Shown piece after piece: positions 1 to 8,516 of a stretch of 64,000 nt of DNA. The DNA is from Calothrix parasitica NIES-267 (lineage in GTDB: Bacteria > Cyanobacteriota > Cyanobacteriia > Cyanobacteriales > Nostocaceae). The DNA lies in the NCBI RefSeq assembly GCF_002368095.1, contig NZ_AP018227.1:968001-1032000 (forward strand), written 5' to 3'. Position 1 is the stretch's first letter, and every line of letters starts with the position of its first letter. The notes under the pieces were generated by a model, which worked only from the letters and a program-made list of their open reading frames with translations, did not search any database and was not told the DNA's origin. Position numbers and translations under genes: made by a program.

Positions 1-1
1 C

Positions 2-163
2 ATTGCATTAAACACTTTAATAAATAGACTTCCCAACTTAACTTTAAAAGAAGATTCCATCGAATGGGCTAATAATATAGTCTTCCACGGGCCAAAACAT
101 TTACAAATTGGCTTTCGTTCACCCAGGGATGATAAAGGAATATGGGGACACGACCATGTTTGA
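2..163 (+). CDS. Cytochrome P450, C-terminal fragment (cut by window edge)
   Basis: Only the last 53 codons are inside the window; the reading frame is open from base 2 and ends with TGA at 161-163. The residues resemble the C-terminal beta region of bacterial P450s: LINRLPNLTLK is followed by an FHGPKHLQIGF stretch, and the two complete P450s downstream carry an equivalent RxPNLKIxPNQE segment at the same place. The heme-binding cysteine lies upstream, outside the window. It is probably the first member of a tandem P450 array. The stop codon overlaps the first unit of the heptamer repeat that follows. The family call rests on a short segment and on the neighbours. Confidence 0.6.
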   Translation: MALNTLINRLPNLTLKEDSIEWANNIVFHGPKHLQIGFRSPRDDKGIWGHDHV

Positions 164-257
164 GTAATGAGTAATGAGTAATGAGTAATAAGTAATGAGT
201 AATAAGTAATGAGTAATGAGTAATGAGTAATAAGTAATAAGTAATGAGTAATAAGTA
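164..257. repeat. Heptamer tandem repeat (GTAATGA/GTAATAA)
   Basis: About 13 head-to-tail copies of a 7-base unit, GTAATGA or GTAATAA, directly abutting the stop codon of the upstream P450 fragment. It is of the short tandemly repeated repetitive (STRR) type known from heterocystous cyanobacteria. A CTCCTTGT-type tract follows at 272-312. The rest of the gap to 559 is AT-rich with no gene. Confidence 0.9.
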
Positions 258-559
258 GAAGTTAGTAATTTTCTCCTTGTCTCCTTGTCTCCTTATCTCC
301 CCTTCTCCCCCGTCTAATAAAGATGTGGGGATTTTTCGTTAGTATTTTCAATGTATATAGCTATTTTTAAATTTGAGAAAATTGAATATTTTCAAAATAG
401 AACTATTTACAGCAGATTAATTGCATAAATAAAATTTTATCACCCCTATAAAAATAATAAGAAAACGGAAATAAATACAAAATATTTTCTCAACAAAATT
501 TCTGTATTTGAACCAATATTAATTCCAAGTAAATATATAGAAATTAAGGTGAATCAATC

Positions 560-1819
560 ATGAACGCACAAAATATAACACAATCTCAAACACAAGGTTG
601 TCCATTTCACAAAGAGAAAATAGGTGAAGAGTATCAACCTTTTGTTAATCCTCAATTATCAAACCCTTATTCATTTTACGATTTTGCTCGCAGCGAACAA
701 CCTGTATTTTACAGTTCGGTATTGAGTGGATATGCTATAACTCGCTATTCCGATATTATTTCTATTCTCAAAGACCCTGCAAAATTCTCTTCTAGAGATA
801 ATATCCAAGCTATTGGAAAATACGCTCCGGAGACAATCGAAGTTTTACGAACGGGATTTCCATTCGTTTCCGATTTAGTTAATAGCGATGGTGAGCGTCA
901 TAAGTTTTTACGTGCCCCTTTACAAAAAGCATTTGCACCAACAAAATTAAAATCGATGGAAAGTTCTATTACCCAAATGGTTAATAGATTGATTGATAAT
1001 TTTATTGATGATGGTCAAGTAGATATTCTCGATAAATTTGCTTATCCCCTACCAATGGAAGTGATTTTCACTCTCTACGGGGCACCTTTGGAGATGATAC
1101 CAGATTTCAAACATTGGGGTTATCAAACTACAAAGTTATTTTCTTCAGCTTTAACTGTAGAAGAACAGGTAGAATGCGCTCGTAGTTTCGTATCGATTCA
1201 ACATGCTGTTGCTAATTTGATTGAGGAAAAACGTAAAGCACCAGCAGACGATTTAATTAGCACTATTATCGAATCCGAATTAGAAACTCCCGATATAGTA
1301 GCAGTTTTATACGGTTTGATAGTAGCAGGACATAAAACGACTTCTCATTTGATAGGAAATACATTAAAAGTATTGTTGGAAAAACCCGGTTATTGGAAAG
1401 CGATTAGCGAAAATCCATCAATTATTCCCGGAGTCTTGGAAGAAGCACTTAGATACGATGCTCCGATTCCAGCAATGATTCGCACTAATAACGAAGAAGT
1501 TGAAATAGCAGGAGTAAAAATCCCTGAAAACAGCAAATTATTTTTGATGTATGGTTCAGCAAATCGGGACGAAAATCATTATCAAGATGCTGAAACTTTT
1601 GATATTCAACGCTTTCAAAATCAAACATCCGACCATTTAGCATTTGGTCATGGAGTTCATCGCTGTATTGGTTCCAGTTTAGCTTTGATGGAAACCAGAA
1701 TTGCTTTTGAATTGTTATCAAAGAGAATTCCCAATTTAAAAATTAAACCCAATCAAGAATTAAATTACATTCCCACCTTGATGACAAGAGGATTTACAAG
1801 TTTAATTCTCGAATGGTAA
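560..1819 (+). CDS. Cytochrome P450 (first complete copy)
   Basis: A 419-residue soluble bacterial-type P450, a heme-thiolate monooxygenase that needs a ferredoxin or similar electron donor encoded elsewhere. Visible landmarks are the I-helix oxygen-activation motif AGHKTT at residues 256-261, the K-helix ExxR (E295-A-L-R298) and the heme loop FGHGVHRCIG at 362-371 with C369 as iron ligand. There is no membrane anchor. Start chosen at ATG 560, with AAGGTGA about 8 bases upstream as ribosome binding site. It shares an N-terminal CPFH segment and most of its sequence with the next gene, 105 bases away, so the two arose by tandem duplication. The substrate cannot be told from sequence; no biosynthetic core enzyme is visible in the window, though the array continues leftward. 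Confidence 0.93.
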   Translation: MNAQNITQSQTQGCPFHKEKIGEEYQPFVNPQLSNPYSFYDFARSEQPVFYSSVLSGYAITRYSDIISILKDPAKFSSRDNIQAIGKYAPETIEVLRTGFPFVSDLVNSDGERHKFLRAPLQKAFAPTKLKSMESSITQMVNRLIDNFIDDGQVDILDKFAYPLPMEVIFTLYGAPLEMIPDFKHWGYQTTKLFSSALTVEEQVECARSFVSIQHAVANLIEEKRKAPADDLISTIIESELETPDIVAVLYGLIVAGHKTTSHLIGNTLKVLLEKPGYWKAISENPSIIPGVLEEALRYDAPIPAMIRTNNEEVEIAGVKIPENSKLFLMYGSANRDENHYQDAETFDIQRFQNQTSDHLAFGHGVHRCIGSSLALMETRIAFELLSKRIPNLKIKPNQELNYIPTLMTRGFTSLILEW

Positions 1820-1860
1820 TGGGTAATTGGTAATAGAGAAATTCAATTTATGAACTTCAA

Positions 1861-1920
1861 CCTCTAACCTTTAACCTCTAACCTTTGACCTCTAACCTCT
1901 AACCTTTGACCTCTAACCTT
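1861..1920. repeat. Heptamer tandem repeat (CCTCTAA/CCTTTGA type)
   Basis: Eight to nine copies of a 7-base unit varying between CCTCTAA, CCTTTAA and CCTTTGA fill the space between the two P450 genes and reach within a few bases of the second start codon, where they replace any obvious ribosome binding site. Confidence 0.88.
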
Positions 1921-1924
1921 AATC

Positions 1925-3172
1925 ATGATTCAACAAAATAAGACACAATCTACTGCTACCTGTCCTTTTCATGCAGGTAAAGAATATCAACCTTTTTCCG
2001 AAACACAATTAGAAAATCCGTACCCATTTTTTAAAGCAGCTAGAAACCAAGAACCTGTATTTTATAGCTCGGTAGTGAATGCTTATGTAATTACAAAATA
2101 CGAAGACGTTCTTAATATACTCAAAAATCCCACAATATATTCTTCAGCGAAAAGTCTACAAACTTCTGGAGATATGACACCGGAAGCTGCAAAAGTATTA
2201 CAACAGGGTTTTCCTTTTGTATCTTTAATTAATAGTGATGGAGAAAAACACAGACGTTTGCGCTCTCCTTTTCTCAAAATATTTACATCGGATAATCTAA
2301 AAAAAATTGAACCTGCAATTTACGCTATTGCGAATAAGTTAGTAGATAATTTTATTGATGATGGCAGTGTAGAAATTGTTTCAAAATTCGGTCATCCACT
2401 ACCCTTAGAAGTTATCTTAACGATGTATGGGGTACCTTTAGAAAAAATGGAACAGGTGAAAAAATCTGGTAGCGATATATCGCTGTTCTTTTCATCAAAA
2501 TTAACACCAGAACGTCAAATAGAATGCGCTCAAAGCTATGTTGACCTACAGCACTATATAGCAGGCTTAATCGAACAAAGACGTTACACTCCTGGTGACG
2601 ATTTAATTAGTCAATTATTAACCAGCGACCTGACAACACCGGAAATAGTTTTGATGCTATGTGAAATGATTATAGCCGGACACAAAACCAGTGCAAATTT
2701 AATCAGTAAAGCATTGAAATTATTGTTAGATACGATGGTCGCATGGCAAAGTTTACATGAAAATCCATCATTGATTCCCATAGCTATAGAAGAAGTACTC
2801 CGATACGATACACCTGCTCAATCAATGATTCGAGTCACGACTCAAGAAGTCACCATCTCAGGAGTCACAATTCCAGAAGATAGTCGTTTATTAGTACTTT
2901 ACGGTTCCGCAAATCGCGACTCCGAAAAATACGAAAACGCAGATAAATTCAATATCGAAAGATTTAAAAATGCTCCCGCTGACCATTTAGCATTTAGTCA
3001 CGGAACCCACCACTGTACTGGTTCAAATCTAGCTCGAAGAGAAGTCAGAATTGCTCTGGAAGTACTATCTCACAGATTACCCAATTTACGAATAACTCCC
3101 AATCAAGAATTACATCATTTACCGATATTAACCAACCGTGGTTATGAAAGCTTGAAACTAGAGTGGGATTAA
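1925..3172 (+). CDS. Cytochrome P450 (second complete copy, altered heme loop)
   Basis: A 415-residue paralogue of the preceding P450. It keeps the I-helix motif AGHKTS (251-256), ExxR (E290-V-L-R293) and the ligand cysteine C364, but the heme loop reads FSHGTHHCTG (357-366). The first glycine of the usual FGxGxHxC signature is serine and the residue before the cysteine is histidine rather than arginine. The essential cysteine and following glycine are intact, so a heme protein is still expected. There is no Shine-Dalgarno before the ATG: the leader is the heptamer repeat, so expression probably depends on read-through from the upstream P450. The altered loop could mean a shifted redox potential or relaxed constraint on a duplicate. 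Confidence 0.9.
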   Translation: MIQQNKTQSTATCPFHAGKEYQPFSETQLENPYPFFKAARNQEPVFYSSVVNAYVITKYEDVLNILKNPTIYSSAKSLQTSGDMTPEAAKVLQQGFPFVSLINSDGEKHRRLRSPFLKIFTSDNLKKIEPAIYAIANKLVDNFIDDGSVEIVSKFGHPLPLEVILTMYGVPLEKMEQVKKSGSDISLFFSSKLTPERQIECAQSYVDLQHYIAGLIEQRRYTPGDDLISQLLTSDLTTPEIVLMLCEMIIAGHKTSANLISKALKLLLDTMVAWQSLHENPSLIPIAIEEVLRYDTPAQSMIRVTTQEVTISGVTIPEDSRLLVLYGSANRDSEKYENADKFNIERFKNAPADHLAFSHGTHHCTGSNLARREVRIALEVLSHRLPNLRITPNQELHHLPILTNRGYESLKLEWD

Positions 3173-3326
3173 AGAAGAGTTAGGAGTTAGGAGTTAAGAG
3201 TTAGCAGTTATTTGAATAATCTATGTAGTGGGAGTTGAACATCTTCCTATTCTTTCACCAATAATCTACCTCTACTGCTCCTCTTCTATCTTCTTAATTT
3301 GAAATTGCCATATTTTTAAGCTTAAC

Positions 3327-3365
3327 TGGGAACAATAAATTAAAAGAATTTTCCCTGCTAAACAT
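3327..3365 (+). promoter_or_regulatory. Conserved leader shared by two FGE-domain genes
   Basis: The 40 bases before this start and those before the paralogue at 8517 are nearly identical (AACTGGGAACAATAAATT, then an A-rich stretch and TTCCC). At the second gene GGGAAC and GTTCCC can pair as a small hairpin immediately 5' of the start. Conservation of untranslated sequence points to a shared regulatory leader or to recent duplication; I cannot distinguish these. Confidence 0.5.
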
Positions 3366-4496
3366 ATGTCAGATAATCAACAGCCAAAACCATACGATGC
3401 AGTACTTGGAAATCAAAATCAACCAGCAGAAGGAGCAGTAGTACTTGGTGGAATTGAAGGAGTGAAACTGCGGTTGAGTAACTCTAATTTGAAAGCAAGA
3501 ATAGCAGGAATTGAACAAGCTTTAAATTATGGAGAGCAAGGTTTAGATTTAATTACTGAGTTTTTACAAAATCCTCGCACCGAAGAGAATATTAAACAAG
3601 CCTTACGAGAATTTAATCTTAACAGTTTGAAATTAGAACCATTTGAAGTCTTAACTCTAAATAAAGAAGGAGAAATTATTCAATCTCAGCAGCGTGTAGC
3701 AAAATATTTTGCTGAGGATTTAGGTAATGGGATTAACTTAGAAATGGCTTATATTCCCGGTGGTACTTTTATAATGGGCGCTCCGGAAACTGAGGAAGGT
3801 AGTAACGACTCAGAAAGACCACAACACCAAGTTACGGTACCACCGTTTTATATGGGCAAATATCCAATCATCCGCGAACAATGGATAGCTATAGCTATGC
3901 CCCAAATTGATATAACAAATATAATCGCAAATCAACCTTCTTTCTACAAGTCAAAGTACGAGCCAATAGAACACGTAGATTGGTACGATGCAGTCAAATT
4001 TTGTGCCAGTTTATCGAAAGCAACAGGAAAAAGATATAGATTACCTAGTGAAGCAGAATGGGAATATGCGTGTCGTGCCGGAACCACTACACCATTTCAC
4101 TATGGGGAAACAATTAGCGAAAAATTAGTTACTTATAAAGCCAATAGCGCTGATGTAGATAAAATAAAAGCAAGATGGAAAGGACGAATGCGTTTTGGGT
4201 CTAGATCAACAGGAAAACTTCCTCCTAATGCTTTTGGATTGTATGATATGCACTCCGATTTCTGGGAATGGTGTGAAGATACCGAGCATCCAAACTATGA
4301 AGGAGCGCCCACAGATGGTAGTGCTTGGGTTCATGAAAAAGGCTGTAGTAGAATACTTCGTGGCAGTAGTTGGCGGCAATGGCAGCAACCAATACAACCA
4401 AAACTTTTACAATGTCGTTCTGCGCTTCGGGATTATCAGATAAAAGAAATGAAGGGATATCACATCGGTTTTCGAGTTGTTTGCGATTTATTTTGA
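3366..4496 (+). CDS. PYDAVLGG/HEAT-like + FGE-sulfatase (SUMF1) domain protein, copy 1
   Basis: A 376-residue two-part protein. Residues 1-35 carry the cyanobacterial PYDAVLGNQ...VVLGGIEGVK module that often precedes HEAT, WD40, GUN4 or FGE domains. Residues 45-80 form one HEAT-like helical repeat (QALNYGEQGLDL). Residues 125-376 are an FGE-sulfatase/SUMF1 domain, a C-type-lectin-like fold, shown by MAYIPGGTFIMG, RLPSEAEWEYACRAG, NAFGLYDM and the terminal GFRVVCDLF. The usual MHGNVWEW is diverged to MHSDFWEW. Most such cyanobacterial proteins are not known to make formylglycine; some serve as variable proteins of diversity-generating retroelements, and residues 330-376 look like such a region. 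Its paralogues are at 7648 (broken) and 8517. Function unknown. Confidence 0.85.
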   Translation: MSDNQQPKPYDAVLGNQNQPAEGAVVLGGIEGVKLRLSNSNLKARIAGIEQALNYGEQGLDLITEFLQNPRTEENIKQALREFNLNSLKLEPFEVLTLNKEGEIIQSQQRVAKYFAEDLGNGINLEMAYIPGGTFIMGAPETEEGSNDSERPQHQVTVPPFYMGKYPIIREQWIAIAMPQIDITNIIANQPSFYKSKYEPIEHVDWYDAVKFCASLSKATGKRYRLPSEAEWEYACRAGTTTPFHYGETISEKLVTYKANSADVDKIKARWKGRMRFGSRSTGKLPPNAFGLYDMHSDFWEWCEDTEHPNYEGAPTDGSAWVHEKGCSRILRGSSWRQWQQPIQPKLLQCRSALRDYQIKEMKGYHIGFRVVCDLF

Positions 4497-4940
4497 ATCA
4501 ATTAGAACAATATTTATCTATAGGAATCTTAATTGAATCTTGCTAAGTATACTGAGAATCAAACCTCTGTACAGCAAGCTCTGAAGCAAATTATTTTTTC
4601 AAAAATCAAATAGGATTCCTATATATTTAATTATTCAATCTTAAAAAGAATAGCTATCGAAACTTCAAATATAGATATAAAAATAATCTTAGTTAATTCC
4701 TACATCGGAACAGAAGCCCAAACTGGATTTGCTGGAATTCAATTCAATCTTTATTACATTAACTATCAGTAGTAAGTATAAAAAAATATTTTAAATTAAT
4801 CAGTATTTTTATTCCTTTAGGATTATTTGCAATTCTTCATCTAAGTTATATAAAGGCTATTACACCTTTGTAAAATAGGCGACCAAATTCTAAATAAAGT
4901 TTGAATTTAGTTAACTTAGTGGAGTTTTAGCAATAAAATT
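4497..4940. other. Intergenic region with one CGGAACAG motif
   Basis: AT-rich gap between the FGE gene and the adhesin. It contains one copy of the CATCGGAACAGAAG motif (4702-4716) that recurs across 4.7-8.8 kb. I see no gene and no strong terminator. Confidence 0.5.
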
Positions 4941-6899
4941 ATGGCAACCGAAATCAATCAAACTCCCGAACAACGGGAAGAAGAACTGCAATCACCAGTA
5001 GTACCTCAACAGACAAGTAACACTCCTCCAGTTGCTCAAAACGACACCTACACAGCTAATTCCGGTGAAGCTTTAACTGTAGATGTTGCTTCCGGAGTAT
5101 TGACAAATGATACGGATGCTGAAGGTAGTAACTTAAGCGCTACGGTTGTCGAGAATCCGACCAATGGTAGTTATACCTTTAGAAGCGACGGTTCATTTAC
5201 ATACACTTCCCTCGATGGATTTAGTGGAACCGATAGCTTTGCTTATACAGTTAGCGATGGTGAATTAACTTCCGAACCTGCAACTGTAGAAATAAATGTT
5301 GAAGCAGGAGACAACACCGCTCCAGTTGCTGAAAATGATAGCTATACAGTTGCTTCCGGTGAAGCTTTAACTGTAGATGTTGCTTCCGGAGTATTAGCAA
5401 ACGATACCGACGCTGAAGGTAATACCTTAAATGCTACAGTTACCAGCAATCCTACAAATGGTGGTTATAACTTTGCTAGCGACGGTTCATTCACATACAC
5501 TCCCCTCGAAGGATTTAGCGGAACCGACAGCTTTACATATACAGTCAGCGACGGTCTGTCAACTTCCGAACCTGCAACTGTAGAAATCAATGTCGAAGCT
5601 CCACCGGAAGGAAGTAACACCGCTCCCGTTACTCAAGATGATAGTTACACAATTGCAGCGGGAGAAGTCTTAAATGTAGATGTTGCTTCCGGAATACTCG
5701 CAAACGATACCGATGCTGAAGGTAATACCTTAACCCCTACTCTGGGAGATTCTCCCGATAGCGGTGGTCTGACATTCAACGGTGACGGTTCTTTTACATA
5801 TACTCCCCTCGAAGGATTCAACGGTACCGATAGCTTTACCTATACAGTCAGCGATGGAGAATTAACTTCCGAATCCGCAACGGTACAGATAAATGTAGGA
5901 AGTTTAACTAATACCGCTCCAGTTGCTCAAAACGATACTTATACAACTCCTGAAGGTGAAGCTTTAACTGTAGATGCTGCTTCCGGAGTGTTAGCAAACG
6001 ATACCGATGCTGAAGGAAATAGATTAAGCGCTACAGTTGTCAGCAATCCCACTAATGGTGGTTACAACTTTACCAGCGACGGTTCATTTACATACACTCC
6101 CCTCGAAGGATTCAACGGAACCGACAGCTTTACATACACAGTTAGCGATGGAGAATTAACTTCCGAACCCGCAACGGTACAGATAAATGTTGGAGAAGTT
6201 ACGGAACCAGAACCAACACCAACACCAGAACCAACACCAGAAACCGATGCAGGAACTAATGGAGTTGTTAACGTTGTATTTGATGCGGCTGAAGATAATT
6301 CAGTCAACAGTTTAATATTCGATACAACTCCAACTCCAGATGGAACTAATATCGTTGCAAGATTAACTGACGATACTTTGGATTTAGGAAGTGATGCGGC
6401 TTTTGATAATCTTGTCGGCTTTTACGAAATCGCAGATGCAAACGGTTCTATAGATACCAATGGTGATGGTATAGGTGATGTACTTCCCGGACAAGAAGGT
6501 TATGCATTAGCAGCCATTGAAAACCGAGTTGATAATTTTGTCATGGAAGCTGGTGGTTCTGGAGAAGAAGAAGAAAACACCTCAGTTGAAGAGTTTGGAA
6601 CTGTAATTCTTGAAGGAGGAACTTTATATTCTCCCTTTATTATCGCTAACGGTGGTGATTTAGGTTTTGATGGATTTGTGGAAAGCGAAGGTGGAGAAGG
6701 TAATACATTTAATAATCCTGCTGAATCTATTGATGACCCAGTAGCTTACTTTGGATTTACTTCAGCCAATCCCGATGGAGTTTCACATTTACAAGCTCGT
6801 GGGAATAATACCTTTGGTTTTGAAGACCTTCCCGCAAATCTTGGTGTTAGCGATAATGATTTTAATGATGCTGTGTTTGGATTTGATTTTTCCCAATAA
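4941..6899 (+). CDS. Cadherin-like repeat adhesin with C-terminal DUF4114 domain
   Basis: A 652-residue, acidic, cysteine-free extracellular-type protein. After a short Q/E-rich head come four nearly identical ~95-residue bacterial cadherin/Ig-like repeats (about 27-121, 125-219, 226-319, 324-417), each with NDTDAEG (a likely calcium-binding turn), GSFTYTP and GTDSFTYTVSDG. A proline/threonine linker (420-437) leads to a DUF4114-type domain (440-652) ending FGFEDL...SDNDFNDAVFGF, whose acidic residues suggest calcium binding. No N-terminal signal peptide is visible, which fits type I (ABC/HlyD/TolC) export seen for such adhesins, but no exporter lies nearby. Likely a surface or matrix protein. 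The DNA repeats are similar enough to allow change in copy number. Confidence 0.85.
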   Translation: MATEINQTPEQREEELQSPVVPQQTSNTPPVAQNDTYTANSGEALTVDVASGVLTNDTDAEGSNLSATVVENPTNGSYTFRSDGSFTYTSLDGFSGTDSFAYTVSDGELTSEPATVEINVEAGDNTAPVAENDSYTVASGEALTVDVASGVLANDTDAEGNTLNATVTSNPTNGGYNFASDGSFTYTPLEGFSGTDSFTYTVSDGLSTSEPATVEINVEAPPEGSNTAPVTQDDSYTIAAGEVLNVDVASGILANDTDAEGNTLTPTLGDSPDSGGLTFNGDGSFTYTPLEGFNGTDSFTYTVSDGELTSESATVQINVGSLTNTAPVAQNDTYTTPEGEALTVDAASGVLANDTDAEGNRLSATVVSNPTNGGYNFTSDGSFTYTPLEGFNGTDSFTYTVSDGELTSEPATVQINVGEVTEPEPTPTPEPTPETDAGTNGVVNVVFDAAEDNSVNSLIFDTTPTPDGTNIVARLTDDTLDLGSDAAFDNLVGFYEIADANGSIDTNGDGIGDVLPGQEGYALAAIENRVDNFVMEAGGSGEEEENTSVEEFGTVILEGGTLYSPFIIANGGDLGFDGFVESEGGEGNTFNNPAESIDDPVAYFGFTSANPDGVSHLQARGNNTFGFEDLPANLGVSDNDFNDAVFGFDFSQ

Positions 6900-6952
6900 C
6901 GGGGATTATCTGTTTTCTCTAAAGACTTAGAAACCATTTCAACACTCGGGAG

Positions 6953-7036
6953 AACCCCAAAAACAACAAATCACTACTGACAAATTAATCGTCTCTCCAT
7001 TCAAGCTATAGATTTGTTCTGTTTTTGGGGTTTTTA
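6953..7036 (+). terminator. Inverted repeat downstream of the adhesin
   Basis: The arms AACCCCAAAAACAACAAATC and GATTTGTTCTGTTTTTGGGG pair almost fully around a ~42-base loop. The sequence continues into TTTTTA, and the arm lies 50-130 bases after the adhesin stop. This is consistent with an intrinsic terminator, though the loop is longer than usual. Confidence 0.5.
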
Positions 7037-7647
7037 CTTCAATTAATTATTTATAGTCAATCTGTTTTACGGTAAATAAAAACCGCAACCGATACCGGAT
7101 TAGTAAAATTATAAAAGAAGGAAGGAGTTAGGAGGAAGAAGGAAGAAGGTAATATATTTTTAAAAAATGCGCGTTATGAGTCTAAAACGATATTATTGAA
7201 AAAAACAATATTTTAAGGAGCGTAGCGCAAGGGAATATTTACGTCCTTGTTTCATTCACGCGGAGCGTGTGGATCATCTCACGTTTTAAAACGTGAGTTC
7301 TTCTTCTTTCTTCCCTCTTACTTCGTGAAAAATCCCTCAATTCCGACGATTACCATTAATCCTTTATCGGAACAGAAGCTCAAATACGGAGATATTCCAC
7401 GCTCATAAAAAACTATTGCGGTATCGAATTAGTATTTTTTTTAATTTCTCATATCTGACGATGATTATCTGTTCCGGTATCGGAATAGAAGATAAAACCT
7501 TTAATTTAATAGAATCGCAACGATTTAGAATTATAAGAGCTAGAAAAATAACATAAAGCGATCGCCAATTAACTCTTAAGTAAAATCACTAATCAATTTT
7601 AGATAAATATCTGACATAACAAGTAAGGTGGAATCAATATCTTACTC
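7037..7647. other. Gene-free repeat-rich interval
   Basis: No gene seen. It holds two CGGAACAG/CGGAATAG motif copies (7361-7378, 7474-7491), a small hairpin CACGCGGAGCGTG (7257-7269), a perfect 20-base palindrome of CTCACGTTTT and its complement (7278-7297) and one HIP1 octamer (7558-7565). The palindromes may be worn ends of a mobile element. Confidence 0.5.
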
Positions 7648-8172
7648 ATGGAAAATCATCAAAATCCAAAACCCTACAACGCAGTATTAGGTGGTCAAAA
7701 TCAAGCTCCGGAAGGTGCAGCTGTACTTGGTGGAATAGAAGGAGTAAAGCTGCAGTTGAATAATGAAAATCCGGAAGTGAGGATAAAAGCACTTCAACAA
7801 GCTTTGAATTATGGAGAAGAAGGAATAGATTTGGTTATTAAAGCTTTGAAAGATGAATCACCGCAAGTTCAAATCAAAGCTCATTCTTTATTAATTCCTT
7901 TATCGGAACAGAAGGTTAAATTAGCTTTAGCTGAATTCAATCCTCGTAATTTGAAACTTGAAGCAATTGAAACTGTAACTGTGAATCGTTGTGGTGAGAT
8001 AATTCAACGACAGCAGCATTTAGCGAAATATTTTGTTGAATACTTGGGAAAGAATGGGATTGAGTTAGAAATGGCTTATATTCCTGGTGCGTCCTCTGTC
8101 TTGGAAAGTTGCTCATGGGGGAAACCCCCAAGACCGCATTTTCCGCTGCGTCCTCTGCGGTTTTTTTATTAA
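7648..8172 (+). pseudogene. Truncated PYDAVLGG/FGE-domain gene, copy 2
   Basis: Residues 1-149 match copies 1 and 3: the PYNAVLGGQ module, one HEAT-like repeat (QALNYGEEGIDLVIKALKDES) and the linker up to EMAYIPG, the first strand of the FGE domain. At 8089 the match stops and the frame runs for about 26 unrelated codons through a GC-rich hairpin to a stop at 8172. About 230 residues of FGE domain are therefore missing. The hairpin is related to the one inserted in frame in copy 3. A short protein with only the N-terminal module could still be made, since the start and frame are intact. The spacing to copy 3 (345 bases) suggests deletion as well as insertion. Confidence 0.8.
8089..8157. repeat. 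GC-rich hairpin element that ends the copy-2 gene
   Basis: The centre is GGGGGAAACCCCC, extended by imperfect arms GGAAAGTTGCTCAT and AAGACCGCATTTTCC. It is flanked on both sides by the 10-base direct repeat GCGTCCTCTG (8089-8098 and 8148-8157), which could be a target duplication or just part of a common cyanobacterial repeat. CCGC...GCGG followed by seven T at the right edge could also act as a terminator. Confidence 0.7.
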
Positions 8173-8516
8173 TTAACTTTCTGCTCCGAAACAAGATTTA
8201 TTCAAACCTTGAAAATGTTGGGTTTCTCTCCGTTCAACCCAACCTACGAACTATAAACAAAATAATCATTTATCAAGTAAAACAAAAAATGGTTTTATAA
8301 ATCTAATTACAATAAATTCTCTTCCCCTATCGGAACAGTAGAAAAATTCGGCTTTAATTAATCAGAATCTGACATTGGATAAAAATGACTATCAATTCCC
8401 CTATCGGAACAGTAGAATGAAGGCAGCTTTTAAATCAGAAGTTGTCTGTGAATTGAGATGATTCTTTTTCAAACTCAACTGGGAACAATAAATTTAAAGA
8501 AGTTCCCACAAAGCAG
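8173..8516. other. Intergenic region with two CCCCTATCGGAACAGTAG copies and FGE leader
   Basis: No gene seen. It holds two exact copies of CCCCTATCGGAACAGTAG (8325-8342 and 8398-8415) and a GTTGGGTT/AACCCAAC hairpin (8218-8246). The last ~40 bases (8476-8516) are the leader shared with the gene at 3366. Confidence 0.55.

Noticed and set aside
164-257. Regular repeats resembling a CRISPR array
   Set aside because: Units are 7 bases with no spacers; they are simple tandem repeats, like the other tracts in the window.
3366-4496. Formylglycine-generating enzyme activating a sulfatase
   Set aside because: No sulfatase gene is nearby and the N-terminal PYDAVLGG module and variable C-terminus fit non-catalytic binding scaffolds more than true FGE. 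Activity is left open.
8109-8300. Short plus-strand gene after the truncated FGE copy
   Set aside because: It overlaps the hairpin and runs through AT-rich and GTTGGGTT repeat sequence; no conserved features.
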